Shown: positions 47,488-59,044 of the stretch, piece by piece | Layout: each line of letters opens with the position of its first letter | Numbering within the stretch: the first letter of the stretch is position 1 | NCBI GenBank assembly: GCA_037074615.1 | Contig: CM073542.1 | Coordinates: 17,438,001-17,502,000 of the forward strand | Direction of reading: 5' to 3' | DNA: 64,000 nucleotides | DNA from: Leucaena leucocephala | Taxonomy: Eukaryota; Streptophyta; Magnoliopsida; Fabales; Fabaceae | Made by a program: the position numbers and the translations under genes | The notes under the pieces: model-generated | Database searches by the model: none | What the model was told of the DNA's origin: nothing | Seen by the model: only the letters and a program-made list of their open reading frames with translations

Positions 47488-49882
47488 TGTCATATCCCAA
47501 TTTTTAGGCCTAGAAGCCCAACATATAGCCTGAAAAAGGGATGCTACTAGACCCTGTTGAGCAGAGGTCTCAGTAAATAGAGAAGATTATGCTGATCAGT
47601 TTGATGCAACACAGAGTCTTGATATGGGGTCTTGAAAGATTTATATTAATTTTTAAAGAGAAGGAAAATTAATAAAATATTCTCTGGACCTCAGAATCAG
47701 ATGAAATGTGAAAATAAATTCCTATAATTAATATAAGAATTTTTAAAACTGACAGATCCCAAAAAGGAGTTCTATAGAATTTACTACATAATTTACAGTG
47801 GATTAAAAGAACCGATAAATAGGTTTTGGGGGAATTTATTGGGAATTGAGCCCATGAAGATAGTGGATCATACAAAGAGCCTAGAATGGCACCTTATAAG
47901 CCTAATGATATTTTCATATAAGTATGTGGGCCAGGGCTAATAAAGACCGAGAAAAATGAAGAATTACAAAAATGCCACTGAAGGTATGCCACTGTGTTGT
48001 GTCATTAAGTTAGAGTCAGACGAAAGGCATTATGATCATTTGAATAAGGTTAGACAGTCAAGAAAGGGTATCTGGATAGTTGACCAGGGTCAAGAGGTAC
48101 TCTGGTAAGGTATAAAAAGACAATAGTGCCCCTAGAAGCACTAAAGAGGTATTAAGGGTATTTTGGTAATTCACTAAGGATGTTTCTTGGGAACTAAGCC
48201 ACCAGAGTATTTGGGCTTGGTTAGAAACCCAAGATGACAATCCATGGCCTAAAAATGTAACCCAAGAGTAATGTAGGCCCAAGAAGCATTAAATATTATT
48301 TTAGTGCTTTTTCAATAAAGTGACCTGGTCCAAGATAGAATTGGGTAAAGTGATCTGGAATCATGAGAGGACATAAATGGGGCCCACAAGGCAAATTACA
48401 ATAAAATAAGAAAATCAAATGACACATGGCATGATTAGAGAAAAAGGAGAAAAAGCAAGAGGACACGTGGCACGATCTCGGCCGTGCATTCAGGGAAAAG
48501 ACTCTGGAACTCTCTGGAGAGGCTGAGTCAGCTGGTGAGGTGTCCCAAGGGCTCTACCATTGCACCACATACCCCCTAAGGTACCCCCTGAGGTGTCCTG
48601 GATGATGTCATTAGTGGTGAGTTATCAAGGAGGGTGATGTCATCGTGATGATACAAGCAAAGCTTCTTGAGGAAGCAAGCAATCTGAGCCATTCATCGTG
48701 AATCAATATGGACCATTCATTCCACCTCCTCTCACCTATAAATAGGCCACTCCCCTCCCATTTCAAGGTACACCACGGATTTGGCAAGAGAAAGAAGAAA
48801 AAGAAGAGAGAAAGAGATAAAGAGAGAAGGAAAGAAAGAAAAGAAGGAGTTCTGGTGGAGCCAGTAGCAGTCTAAGGAGCTGAGGGACTGCGCAAAGCTT
48901 AGGAATAAGGTAAGTAAGTTATCTAGTCCCTACTCTAATAAATTAGAGGATTGCTCTTAGTAGTTAGAATAGAGAAATATCTCTATTAATAAAGTTAACT
49001 ATAGCTAGAAAGAAAGTTAGATGAATGTCAGAGTAAGGATATTACCCCTAGTTGAGCATGAGGTAAGTAGAGCTATACTGGATAATAATAAAGATATTAT
49101 TATGCTATGTATAGGCTCTGACTTATGAAAAGAAGGAACCTTAGAGACAAGGCTAAGAACTGGAAGGAAAGGCTACACGCCAGGTAGTAAACTTATATAC
49201 CTGTATGCTTATACTGCTTGGATGTTTTATGTGATGTTTTCTTACCTTGATGATGTGAGGCAAGTATGATTAAGTAATGCTCTGTTCCTTTTTATAATAT
49301 GGCCATATGTTATAATTAAGTAACATGGAAGTATGTATGTTATCATGATGCAAGCATGATCATTAAGTACACACATAGTAACATCAAGCATATAGTTGCA
49401 TACATTGTATGGTTACCGTTTGCTACTGAGATTTCCCCAAAAATATCATTCCCTTCCATGTAATCCCAATCCCACAGGTATTTTTAAAGAGGACCGAAGA
49501 ATCATAGATAGGAGGTAGGGATTGGATAGTGTAGAGGTTATGCAAAGATGGGACCAAAGTGCTGGAATTAGGGAAAATACATGATAAATAGTAAACTTCG
49601 GATGATGACTGATGTGGACCTGGTCAAGTTGTGGTCAACAAGTTATTTTTTCCTGAAAGAGGATTACGTTAGCTTCGCGTAGCAATTTGAACCACTTCGT
49701 TTTGATTTTTCTAGAATTAGTTATGATTTTTCGAAGTCAGGTCACTCCGCTGGAATTTACACAGTGAATAATGTTCGCTAGGAGTAAAATTTCAGATTGT
49801 ATGATTTGACTTCAATGGCCCTAGAAGTGGTTCTAAATGCTACTAAATAGTCCCTAAAATGTAAGAAAAGGAGGATGTTTCA
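47488..49882 (+). mobile_element. Solo LTR I, 2.4 kb, gypsy-type
   Basis: It begins TGTCATATCCCAATTTTTAG and ends GAGGATGTTTCA, with a perfect 5-bp target duplication TCATG (47483-47487 and 49883-49887). It contains a TATAAATA box at 48737 and a purine-rich stretch at about 48785-48850. It resembles 2602-5755 along much of its length. It lies in the E2 intron between exons f and g. No internal coding region is present. The family is probably Ty3/gypsy, judged from length and sequence style only. Confidence 0.88.
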
Positions 49883-49887
49883 TCATG

Positions 49888-50557
49888 CACTGGTGTAGGC
49901 AAATTAAGGAGAAAATAAAAAGTAAAACTCAGAAAAAGTAAAATTGTCCATGCTTTAGAGAGGTATGTTTCTACTGCTGCTGCCCCAACCCTCACCCCCA
50001 CCCCCTGGGTGTGTTGGTCTCCCCTTTTAATCTATCTGTAGCTCCTCACTTGTCCCTCTTCCCTCCATGCTCAATCACTAAACTCTAATAAGATGAGATC
50101 TAGGTATTTCTAGGAACATAGTGTCTGGACTGCTTCCTTTACGGTCTGCTTCTTTTCATCTTTTCGCTATCTGCTTTAGGTCATAAGAGAACCAGTAAGA
50201 TTGGATCCATCATATATTTACAGTCATAGATCTTCCATATTTGAACTTATTGATAACAACTCATGTTTTCCCCTTCTTAATCCATGTTAATCTACATAAA
50301 CTACTAAAGTAAATCTATTACCTTGTATAAATAGAATATGGGCCATGTGCTTTGTACAAAGTAAGAGGTGAGCCGCATCATCATTCATGGCTAGAGAATA
50401 AATGTGACTTCCTATAAATTTTATATTATATGCTGACAACAACAAAATCAACAAGAATAATATGATGACCTAATACATAAGGCTCCCACTAGGTGGAGTC
50501 AAATGAGGGACAGATATACATAGCCTTAACCCTACAAGCGAAGAGGCTATTAATAAA
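49888..50557. other. Intron sequence between solo LTR I and element H
   Basis: No gene or repeat structure was recognised, apart from a C-rich stretch (CACCCCCACCCCCTGGG near 49995) and pyrimidine-rich sequence. Confidence 0.45.
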
Positions 50558-50813
50558 ATAATTATCAGTGATGGACCTATACACTAGATTTACTTCTAGG
50601 TCAAATATCTTATTCAATTTGATATCATATCTCTCATTTAATTCCCCTTATTTTATGCTATTTCATTATTGTAACTATATCCCTAGTTTATAACCTAGAA
50701 TCTTGGTACATTATTCTCCCTTGATATATATCATTATATCTATTTAAGTTACTGATCAATCTAGATAACATGTGCAATTCTAGCATCAAATTGTTCATGG
50801 TATTAAAGCCACC

Positions 50814-52160
50814 ATGATTCAATTTAGATTTGGGCTCAACACAGATGGCCAAGGTGAGCAGAGGAATCTAGCAGCCACTCCCTTAAGTCTGACCGTAGCA
50901 AGTTCCTTAGGTCCCCAAGCATCGACAGATGCTAATCCTGCCTCTATAACTATTCATCGTCTGAATGGTCAGAATTACATTTTGTGGGTAGCCAACGTTT
51001 TTTTATACACTGTGGGAAAAGGAAAATATGGGTACCTCACTCGTATAGTGAAGAAACCTGATGTACCGGATGACAGATATGTCAACTGAGAAGCAGAAAA
51101 CTCCATGGTGCAAGCATGGCTCATAAATTCCATGACTACCGAAATCAGTAGTCAAGTCTCCTTCTTTGAATCTACTTTTGAAGTTTAGGAAGTTACTCGT
51201 GACATGTTTGCTTCCCTAAAGAACAAACTGTAGTACTGGAAATAGAAGTCTTTCTTCATGATTTCAAAAGGTCAATATTATACTGACTTATTTGTGAAGT
51301 GGCAGCAGCTAGACATGTATGAAACCTATGATTGGAAGGATCCCAGAGATGCTTCTCTCTATGTGAAGGTCAAGGGAGATAAAACAATCTTTACATTTCT
51401 TCTTGGCTTGGATTTGGCTTATGAAAAAGTAAGAGCTTGGATCATGGGCCTAGACAACTTAACCTCACTGTGAGAAGTGTTTTTCACCATTCGAAATAAA
51501 GAGAGCTGAAAGAAACTTACCAGTGAGCCAAGTAACAACAATGTTCTACAACCAAATGCGTTGCTGTCCAAGGGAGGATCTCATGATGAAAATAATCCCA
51601 AGCAAACAAGATGGTTTGACTATTGCCTAAAAAAGGGGTACACTAGAGAGGTTTAATGGAAACTGCATGGAAAACCTCCTAGGAAGGGAAGATTTAAGAG
51701 AAAAGGAAATGATGGCATCACTGAAGGTAACTCTGAGTTAGAACTAAATAAAGAAGAGGCGGAGTTTCTCTGGAAGTTGCTGGAAAAACATCACTCTAAA
51801 GGGAAAACGGTAGCCTCAGGTTATATCACTCATACAGGTAAAACAATCTTAGCCTTGGAAACTAATGTTCATCAACAAGTATTATGGATTGTGGATTCTG
51901 GAGCTACAAACCACATGATGGGTAACCATAACCTACTGATTGATATTAAACCTTGTACGGTAAATGTTTTTATTAAAGTGACCAATGGAAAATGTATTGA
52001 AGTTGAGGGGTTTGGCATTGCTCAAGTGAATGATGACCTAATTTTGTATAATGTTTTCTATGCGACAGAACTGAATTGTAGTTTACTCTCTATCAGAATG
52101 ATAGCTCAAAGCCAAAATTACTTTCTTCTGCTGTTTCTACTTTCCAGGATCTGGAGTTAA
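50814..52160 (+). pseudogene. Copia gag-protease of element H
   Basis: It starts at ATG 50814. Recognisable are 'ITIHRLNGQNYILWVANVFL', a stop at 51087, 'VQAWLINSMTTEISSQVSFF', further stops near 51187-51247, and 'FTFLLGLDLAYEKVRAWIMG'. The zinc-knuckle area near 51620 (WFDYCLKKGYTREV) has lost its first Cys. The protease 51777-52160 is open for 127 codons with an intact active site LWIVDSGATNHMMGN and the flap region downstream. Confidence 0.8.
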
Positions 52161-52331
52161 AGAAGAAGATTGGGACTGTGAAGATTCTATAAGGCCTCTA
52201 TTGTTTTGGAAGCAGTCACAAGGAGATGCAAGCCCTCTCAACAGTAAAGATTTCCTGTTTTTTCTTCTAATTCAGAAAATAAAGATGTGTTATTGTGGCC
52301 CAACAGATAAGGCTATCACAATTTTTGTTAC

Positions 52332-52760
52332 ATGTCAAAAACGTTTCCTCAACTTAAGAAGAAAAATGCCTCTCCTTTTACTTGTGAAGTGTGCCAAATC
52401 ATAAAACACAGTAAAACTTCATATAAAATTCATCCTCACCAATTTTCTCAATCCTTTAATCTTGTCCATAATGACATTTGGGGTCCTTCTCGGGTTATAT
52501 CTCTTTCTAATTTCAAATGGTTCGTTACCTTCATTGATGACCATACTTGCTTGACATGGGTTTTCTTAATGAAAGAAAAATTTGATTTAATGTCCGTCTT
52601 TGTTAACTTTCATAAAATGGTGTCAACCCAATTTCAAACATCCATCCAAACCTTAAGAAGTGGCAATGGAATACACGAGTGCAACCCTATAAAAGGGGTA
52701 TAAGTGTTACTCACCCACCCTTAAGAAGTTTTTTGTTACTATAGATGTTACATTTGACAA
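52332..52760 (+). pseudogene. Copia integrase of element H, catalytic end deleted
   Basis: The frame gives FTCEVCQIIKHSKTSYKI, then LVHNDIWGPSRV with the first Asp, WFVTFIDDHTCLTWVFLMKE, and then LRSGNGIHE, where the second Asp has become Gly. At about 52685 it jumps directly to 'KGYKCYSP'-like sequence from the region beyond the core. The part with the third acidic residue is therefore missing, by a deletion of perhaps 500 bp. Confidence 0.78.
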
Positions 52761-53187
52761 AGCCAAAGGATATTATATGAAGCCTCCCATTCAGGGGGAG
52801 AAAACTACAGAAAGGGAATGGGAGTTCTTGACAACAGAAATTAGACCTAAAAACCCCATAACCGAGCTAGAAAACATTGCTATCATACCTAAAATAACAC
52901 AAGAAATTACAAACAGACTCTATATAACCTACCCTGAACCACTGTCTACCCAAAACAACCCTGAATCTAGTCCAACCAAACCTGAACTTGTGCTCAATAA
53001 CATACTGCAGGGATAATAAGAGGTGGAGTCCAAAAGTTTTGGAGAATCAGAGGAAGATTCACAAGAATCTAAGGCATAAGATGGGGAGACAAGCAAAATT
53101 TCAAACAATGGAGGTCCTTCTAGTTCACGGCATGAACAAGAGTCCACTTCAACTCCAAAGCCTGATGATCTTGGATGGCATATTGCC

Positions 53188-54805
53188 TTGAGAAAAGGGG
53201 TAAGACAATGTACATTGCACCCTATTAGTAATTTTGTCTCTTACAAAAAATTATCGCCATGTATGAAAAGTTTTGTTGCCAATGTGAATGAGGAGAAAAT
53301 TCCAACAACATTCCAAGAGGCAATCAAAGACCCTAGGTGGAGAAAGGCCATTAATGAGGAACTTGAGACTTTGGCTAAGAATCAAACATGGAAGATTATG
53401 AGATTATCAACAGAAAAGAAGGCAGTGGGCTACAAATGGAATTTTACCATCAAGTATAATGCTGATGGTACAATAAATAAATTTAAAGCTCAATTAGTGG
53501 CAAAAGGATATTCTCAGATCCAAGGTATTGATTACTAGGAAATTTTTGCTCTGTTAGCAAGTTAAATACAATAAGAGTACTACTCTATATTGGCCATTAC
53601 ATCAACTAGATATGAAGAATGCATTCTTAAACTAGTATCTTGATGTATATGAGTATTCCCGAAGGTGTTGTTGAATTTGGCAACATAGACATGGCTTGTA
53701 GGTTGTATAAATCCCTTTATGGGTTAAAGCAATCACGCGTCTGATTTGAGAGATTCACTAATGTTGTAAAAAACTTACGGTATACTCAATGCAAGCTGAC
53801 CATACACACTTTGTGAAACACTCTAGAAAGAAGATGGCTATCTTAATTGTATATGTTGATGACATAGTAGTGACAGGAGATGATCTTGAGGAAGTAAGCA
53901 AACTCAAGAAGACGTTAGCAGCAACTTTTAAAGTGAAAGACCTCGGGTGCCTTAGGTATTTCTTGGGCATGGAAATTGCGAGATCCAAGGGAATCTCTAT
54001 TTCACAAAGGAAATACACTCTTGATTTGTTTAAAGAGAACAAGATTTTAGGAGCTAAGCCTTTTCCAACTCCCATGGATCCCTCCGTTAATCTTGAGTAC
54101 AAAAAGGATGGTGTATTGATTGATGCTGAAAGATATAAACGGCTAATTGGGAAACTCATCTATTTGTCTCACACTAGACTGGATGTAAGCTATGCAGTAA
54201 GGGTGGTGATTCAATTCGCAGCACAACCACGGGAATTACACATGACAGCTATATATACTATCCTAAGCTACTTAAACATGGCACTTGGAAAGGGAGTCTT
54301 CTTTGCCAAAGGGGAATCAAGGTATGTAGTTACCTACATAGATGTGGATCATGCTAGAGATGTAGACGACAAAAGGTCAATTGGAGGTTACTTTACCTTT
54401 ATGTGGGGCAATCTAGTTACATGAAGAAGTAAGAAACAGACGGTTGTGTCAAGAAGTAATATGGAAGCAGAGCTTAGGGCCTTAGCAAATAGAGTTTGTG
54501 AGAGCATGTGGTTGATTCGAGTTTTAAAAGACTTTAGAATTCCAATTCATTCTCCTATAAAAATGTGGTGTGATAGCATGGCAGCACTACAAATGGTCCA
54601 GAATCCTGTTCATTATGACAGAACCAAACATTTGGACATTGATAGACACTTTTTCATAGAGAAAATTGAGTCAAGAGAAATAGGCCTATCCCACATAAGG
54701 TCTAATCTACAAGTAGCTGATGTGCTTATAAAGACACTAGACCGAAGTAAATTTGAATTTTTCAGAGGCAAGTTAAGCATGTTGGATATCTACTTGCTAG
54801 CTTGA
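53188..54805 (+). pseudogene. Copia RT and RNase H of element H
   Basis: RT starts with 'LHPISNFVSYKKLSPCMKSF' and 'AVGYKWNFTIKYNADGTINK', then a stop at 53536. The middle (53540-53790) is shifted and partly lost. From 53789 a 211-codon open stretch has the intact catalytic box LIVYVDDIVVTGDD, 'VKDLGCLRYFLGMEIARSKG' and 'LIGKLIYLSHTRLDVSYAVR'. After a stop at 54422, RNase H runs open to 54802 (NMEAELRALANRVCESMWLI, WCDSMAALQMVQNPVHYDRT). Confidence 0.84.
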
Positions 54806-55060
54806 GGGGGAGTGTTAGATATGGACCTATTGGGCCCTTGGGGCTGAATACCCTAGATTTACTTTTAGGTCAAATATCTGATACAATTTGAGATCATATC
54901 TCATTTAATTCCCCTTATTTTATGTAATTTCATTATTGTAAATATATCCCTAGTTTGCAGCCTAGAATCGCGGGATGTTATTCTCCCTTGATAGACATCA
55001 TTGTATCTAAGTTACTGATCAATCTGAATAACATGTGCAATTCTAGCATCAAATTGTTCA

Positions 55061-55348
55061 ATAATAATATTTATCATTGTCATCAAATTCTTATGTCTAT
55101 CCCCAAAAAAAATTTATCATCATCATCACTACTATTATTTAATTTTTTTTTTAATTTTTCAAGAATCATTACACGTTAAGCTTATCAAATATGGAATGAT
55201 AAAGTGAAGTGAATTCAGTGCTTATGGAGGCCTACGTAGGCAGAAAAACCAGACTTTCTCCGTTTACTATGTATCAAGTGTGAAGGCCTCAAAAAATATT
55301 AAATTACCCTTGTCATTCTTTTCCTGATTACCCTGCTCCCTACGGTAG
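55061..55348 (+). other. Intron sequence before exon g
   Basis: After the ATAAT duplication the sequence is ordinary AT-rich intron with no gene, leading to the exon g acceptor CTACGGTAG. Confidence 0.5.
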
Positions 55349-55439
55349 GACTAACTTGATCGAGCTCCGTGCTGATTATAAGGATGTTTTTGTTGAAAAG
55401 CATGGAGTCAAATTAGGACTAATGTCTGGGTTTATTAAA
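55349..55439 (+). pseudogene. DLST: E2 exon g: catalytic domain
   Basis: The acceptor is CTACGGTAG and the donor is ATTAAA|GTATGA. After the G that completes the split Met codon it encodes TNLIELRADYKDVFVEKHGV, then KLGLMSGFIK. It lies 288 bp after the right end of copia element H, so the insertion left this exon untouched. Confidence 0.9.
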
Positions 55440-55538
55440 GTATGATTTTAAAGTATTGAATTATTGAGTTAAAGTGTATTGGCTGAGCATATTGTTTATT
55501 TTCTCATGTATACATGCTTTCTTTTCCTTTTATTTCAG

Positions 55539-55649
55539 GCTGCTGTGAATGCACTCCAGCATCAGCCAATAGTAAATGCTGTCATTGATGGTGATGATAT
55601 AATATACAGAGATTATATAGATATCAGCGTAGCTGTCGGCACTTCAGAG
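55539..55649 (+). pseudogene. DLST: E2 exon h: catalytic domain
   Basis: The acceptor is TTTATTTCAG and the donor is TCAGAG|GTTTTT. It encodes AAVNALQHQPIVNAVIDGDD, then [17 protein letters not shown]. The last residue is Glu where Lys usually precedes GLVVPV. It is 111 bp, in phase 0 at both ends. Confidence 0.92.
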
Positions 55650-56066
55650 GTTTTTAGTAGTGATTTTAGCCTCTCTGCGGTCACTTTTTATCATAAACCT
55701 TTGCGGTCGGATTTGTCTGTGCTTTGATGAAACTTGATACCTTGTCTAAGAGAGCTTTTAAATTACTTTTTTCAATGGTTATTGTCATGTCTGTTCTGCT
55801 GAAGTGGTATATAAATGATTGAATCTATATTTTAGCACTTAAACATGGTCATCCATCTGTGGTATGTGAATATCTGTTAATTCTTTTCACAATAAGGTGA
55901 TATAGTGATAACAAACTGAAATATTGCTTTTTCTGTCCATTTCATGAATCAAGTACTCTACTTACTCTCTATAGTCCTCTTGTATTTTATGTTTGACTAT
56001 GCAAATGACTAATGTGCCCTGTTGTTTTTGAACTACAATGACCATATTCTTTCTTTTTGTTCCCAG

Positions 56067-56261
56067 GGCCTTGTTGTCCCAGTTATTCGTGATGCTGATA
56101 AGTTGAACTTTGCGGAAATAGAAAAGGAGATAAATAATTTTGCAAAAAAGGCAAATAATGGGACTTTATCAATTGATGAGATGGCTGGAGGCACTCTTAC
56201 AATATCGAATGGTGGTGTTTATGGGAGCCTTTTGAGTACCCCTATAATCAATCCCCCTCAG
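56067..56261 (+). pseudogene. DLST: E2 exon i: catalytic domain
   Basis: The acceptor is GTTCCCAG and the donor is CCTCAG|GTTTGG. It encodes GLVVPVIRDADKLNFAEIEK through [20 protein letters not shown] to STPIINPPQ, the core strands around the CoA/lipoamide channel. It is 195 bp with no stop. Confidence 0.93.
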
Positions 56262-56909
56262 GTTTGGCAACATGAGATTTCTGGTGTGTGTGTATCTTAA
56301 ATTTCTTGCCTTGCTAAAAGTGATATTACTTAATCGTTGACCGCATGTTCTTTTTTGAATACTCTCTATCTTGTTGACGGTAGATGGGGATGGGATAAAT
56401 ACACCTCTTTATCTATATTGCTCGTGCATCTTCTTGTCATTCACATAGAAAACAATTCCAAACTGTATTGATCATGCATCTTCATGTCATTAACATATAA
56501 CTATTCCAGAAATTGTCAACTGTTCTGCAACGAATCCTTAGAAGCTCATCGACTTGTAAACGAGGTCCTTTCTTTGACTGATCATACTATTCATGCTAGG
56601 GACTTTATCAACAGAATACATCTTAGGTTATCTGTAATCTTCCTTACTGTTAGTTGTTTTGCTGTTTGTAACCTGTGTACATATCTTGTTATTAATAAAA
56701 TCACCTTGCACTCGTAAAAACATACTATTCCAACTTTCCCAACATCTCTCCAACTGGAATCTGCTCTCAGTGGGGCAATGTGACAAGTGTAATTTGTAAT
56801 ATCAAGCTAATGTTTTTGCGTTATTGTCGAGAAATAAATCTGGATTGTGTGAACAAAATTTGGTGTTAACTATGTAGAAGAAATCTCATGCAACTACTGT
56901 TTTTGGCAG

Positions 56910-57101
56910 TCGGCAATTTTGGGTATGCACTCTATAATGACCCGTCCAATGGTGGTTGGAGGTTAAGTAGTCCCAAGGCCAATGATGTATGTTGCTCTAA
57001 CATACGATCATAGATTGATTGATGGAAGAGAGGCAGTGTTCTTTTTTAGTCGAATCAAAGGTGTTATTGAGGATTCTCGCACGCTTCTGCTTGACATATG
57101 A
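56910..57101 (+). pseudogene. DLST: E2 exon j: terminal exon with premature stop
   Basis: The acceptor is TTTTTGGCAG. It encodes SAILGMHSIMTRPMVVGG, then TAA at 56964-56966, then in the same frame VVPRPMMYVALTYDHRLIDG and REAVFFSRIKGVIEDSRTLL to LDI and a natural TGA at 57099-57101. The lost segment contains the DHRxxDG catalytic motif, whose His and Asp are needed for acyl transfer. A protein ending at the TAA would lack about 45 C-terminal residues and the active site. Confidence 0.92.
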
Positions 57102-57587
57102 ACCACCCCTCAAATTCATTCAAAAATTGAACACCTCGAGGTTCAATTATAACAGGCAAATTGGTTTCTCAACCCTTTTGGTTGGTTATTGAATTGTGCT
57201 AGGTCAAAATTTATGGAGGGCTACTCTTTGGGATCGTTGTATCTCTGCAGGTTAATTCAGCCTGTCCTCATTCTTCTGGCTATATACTTATTTCCCATTT
57301 TTTTCCTTGGCTTACTGAGAGTAACACTCAGAATTTTCCAGCTCTAAGCTTATATGGAACTTCAATGATTGTTCCACAAAGTAATAATGAGATTTTTGTT
57401 GGTGTATACATCAATGCTGCAATACAATTCCAGTTTGGGATGATTTTCAAGTGCATTTAGTGATGTTTAATCCTTGATTGTTTCTCTTGGTTTGTATTAG
57501 TTTTGCGAGCACCTTGGTATGCTTCTTGTTCAAGTGGGTGTTGCTTTGTTACAGTGTATATTTTTTATTATGTTGGAAATTACTAAA
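57102..57587 (+). other. 3' flank of the E2 gene
   Basis: This follows the natural stop of exon j. It would hold the 3' UTR and polyadenylation region. An AATAATGAGATTTTTG stretch near 57382 could serve as a signal, but none is clear. No further gene was seen. Confidence 0.4.
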
Positions 57588-58125
57588 ATCATGAGTTTAG
57601 TAAAAGAAGCTGTTTTTACCAAAACCAAAGGCATGGTTTTGGTTTTACAACATAGAACTATATGCACTCTCAATGACGTGAGGGAGTTTGAATTGGTTTT
57701 TTGGAAGTAATTTTAGGTATGTGAGAGGAATTTAGCATAAATATACTTCTGAAAGCATAGTTTGGTATTTTAGTAAAAGCAGCTGTTTTTATCAAAACCA
57801 AAGCCATGGTTTTGGTATTTTCCGACGTAGAACTATATGCACTCTCAATGATGTAAGGGATTTTGAATTAGTTTTTTGGAAGTAATTTTAGGTAAGTATG
57901 TGAGAGGATAAACATGCTTCTAAAACCATAGTTTGGTATTTTTGTAAATCATGATTTTAGTAAAAGCAGCTGCTTTTACCAAACCCAAAGCCATGGTTTT
58001 GGTATTTTACAACATAGAACTACATGCACTCTCAATGATGTGAGGGAGTTTGGATTAGCTTTTTGGAAATAATTTTAAGCGAGAGGAATGTAGCATAAAC
58101 ATTCTTCTAAAACCGTAGTTTGGGG
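57588..58125. repeat. Three tandem repeats of about 170-190 bp
   Basis: Three units each begin TTTTAGTAAAAGCAGCTG-like (near 57597, 57769 and 57957). They share ACCAAAACCAAAG.CATGGTT, a self-complementary segment, then ATAGAACTATATGCACTCTC and GTGAGGGAGTTTG. Spacing is about 172 and 188 bp. The third unit fades near 58125. The array lies about 0.5 kb beyond the E2 stop codon. No coding function is apparent. Confidence 0.85.
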
Positions 58126-59044
58126 GACTTACAAATATGTCCGCAAAGTCATTTCCGTAGGTAAAGTATACAGCTTTCGATTTCAATTGAAACCAATTTA
58201 ACTGAAAAATGTGATTGAATGCCCCACCCCTTGAATCAATTACTGTCTTTTGGATTAACCAATAATAAATCAATTGTTGAAGCTTAGCAAGAAAAGAAAA
58301 TATTTCTTTCATCTGGGGGAAAATTATGTTCTATTTGCTCATGTTTACTTTATCCACCATCTATTTTAATTTCTATTACAAATCAGAGCTTCATTTTTTG
58401 AAATGTGGTGACCTGAAAGCTACTTTGACTCGGGTTATTTTGTTCTAGAGTTTTTAACAACGAGAAATGGAAATAATTGAAATTACATTGCTATGCCTAT
58501 GATGCAACCATTAATTGAAATGTGATATTTCTATAAATATCCCACAATAAGTCGTTTTATAGAACTAATTCGCTTCAGATTTTTGACCACGTATACAAAT
58601 TTACAAGCATATTTAGTTTGTGATATCATAGCAATGAAAATGAACTTAACAACGCAGAATTATCTTTCCGTTTTCTCGTACGGATAGTCCATGCAAAGTT
58701 TAATTCAATTTTTTTGTTGATTTAATTAAGGGTATTCCTAACCTCTTGAGGTTATAAAGAGTTTTTACCTCTCTCAATAAGTATGTTTCTCGAGATATGA
58801 AATTGTATTCTCTTTTTTACAATAGTGAGACCATTTACCATATCAATCAATATGTTAGCAAGTTTCATTCAATTTTCTCATGAAACTCTCAACAAAAATA
58901 ATTATTTACCAACATACATTGAAAAATAAATATTATGAAAAAAATATTGGAGTTGCCCTTATTATTCGCATAAATGTTCATTTTAAATATTTTCACAAAT
59001 CTTTTCTTGTAACTAATTAGTAATTAAAAAACAATTTACAAGGT
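58126..59044. other. AT-rich non-coding sequence
   Basis: No gene, tRNA or clear transposon end was seen. An open frame on the minus strand (58055-58312) only reflects repeat and flank. Confidence 0.45.

Larger units (their letters stand above)
50563..55060 (+). mobile_element. Copia retrotransposon H with integrase deletion
   Basis: LTRs at 50563-50797 (235 bp) and 54813-55060 (248 bp) both end AATTGTTCA. They are flanked by the perfect target duplication ATAAT (50558-50562 and 55061-55065). The left LTR now starts TA rather than TG. The primer-binding site TGGTATTAAAGCC at 50798 is a diverged form of the copia Met-tRNA site. A polypurine tract TTGAGGGGGAG precedes the right LTR. It lies in the E2 intron upstream of exon g. 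Confidence 0.9.
26519..57101 (+). pseudogene. DLST: Mitochondrial 2-oxoglutarate dehydrogenase E2 (dihydrolipoamide succinyltransferase), disabled copy
   Basis: Ten exons in correct order encode the end of the presequence, the lipoyl domain, the linker and the catalytic domain of the E2 subunit of the 2-oxoglutarate dehydrogenase complex. That subunit transfers the succinyl group from lipoyl lysine to CoA in the TCA cycle, in the mitochondrial matrix. Diagnostic blocks are [78 protein letters not shown] and TYDHRLIDGREA. Codon phase is kept across the exons from 46885 to 57101. The copy looks inactive: TAA at 56964, non-consensus splice sites around 46547-46602, introns of 19.8 and 8.0 kb filled with retrotransposons, and no visible presequence start. 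Correction by alternative splicing or an error in the assembly cannot be excluded. Confidence 0.9.
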
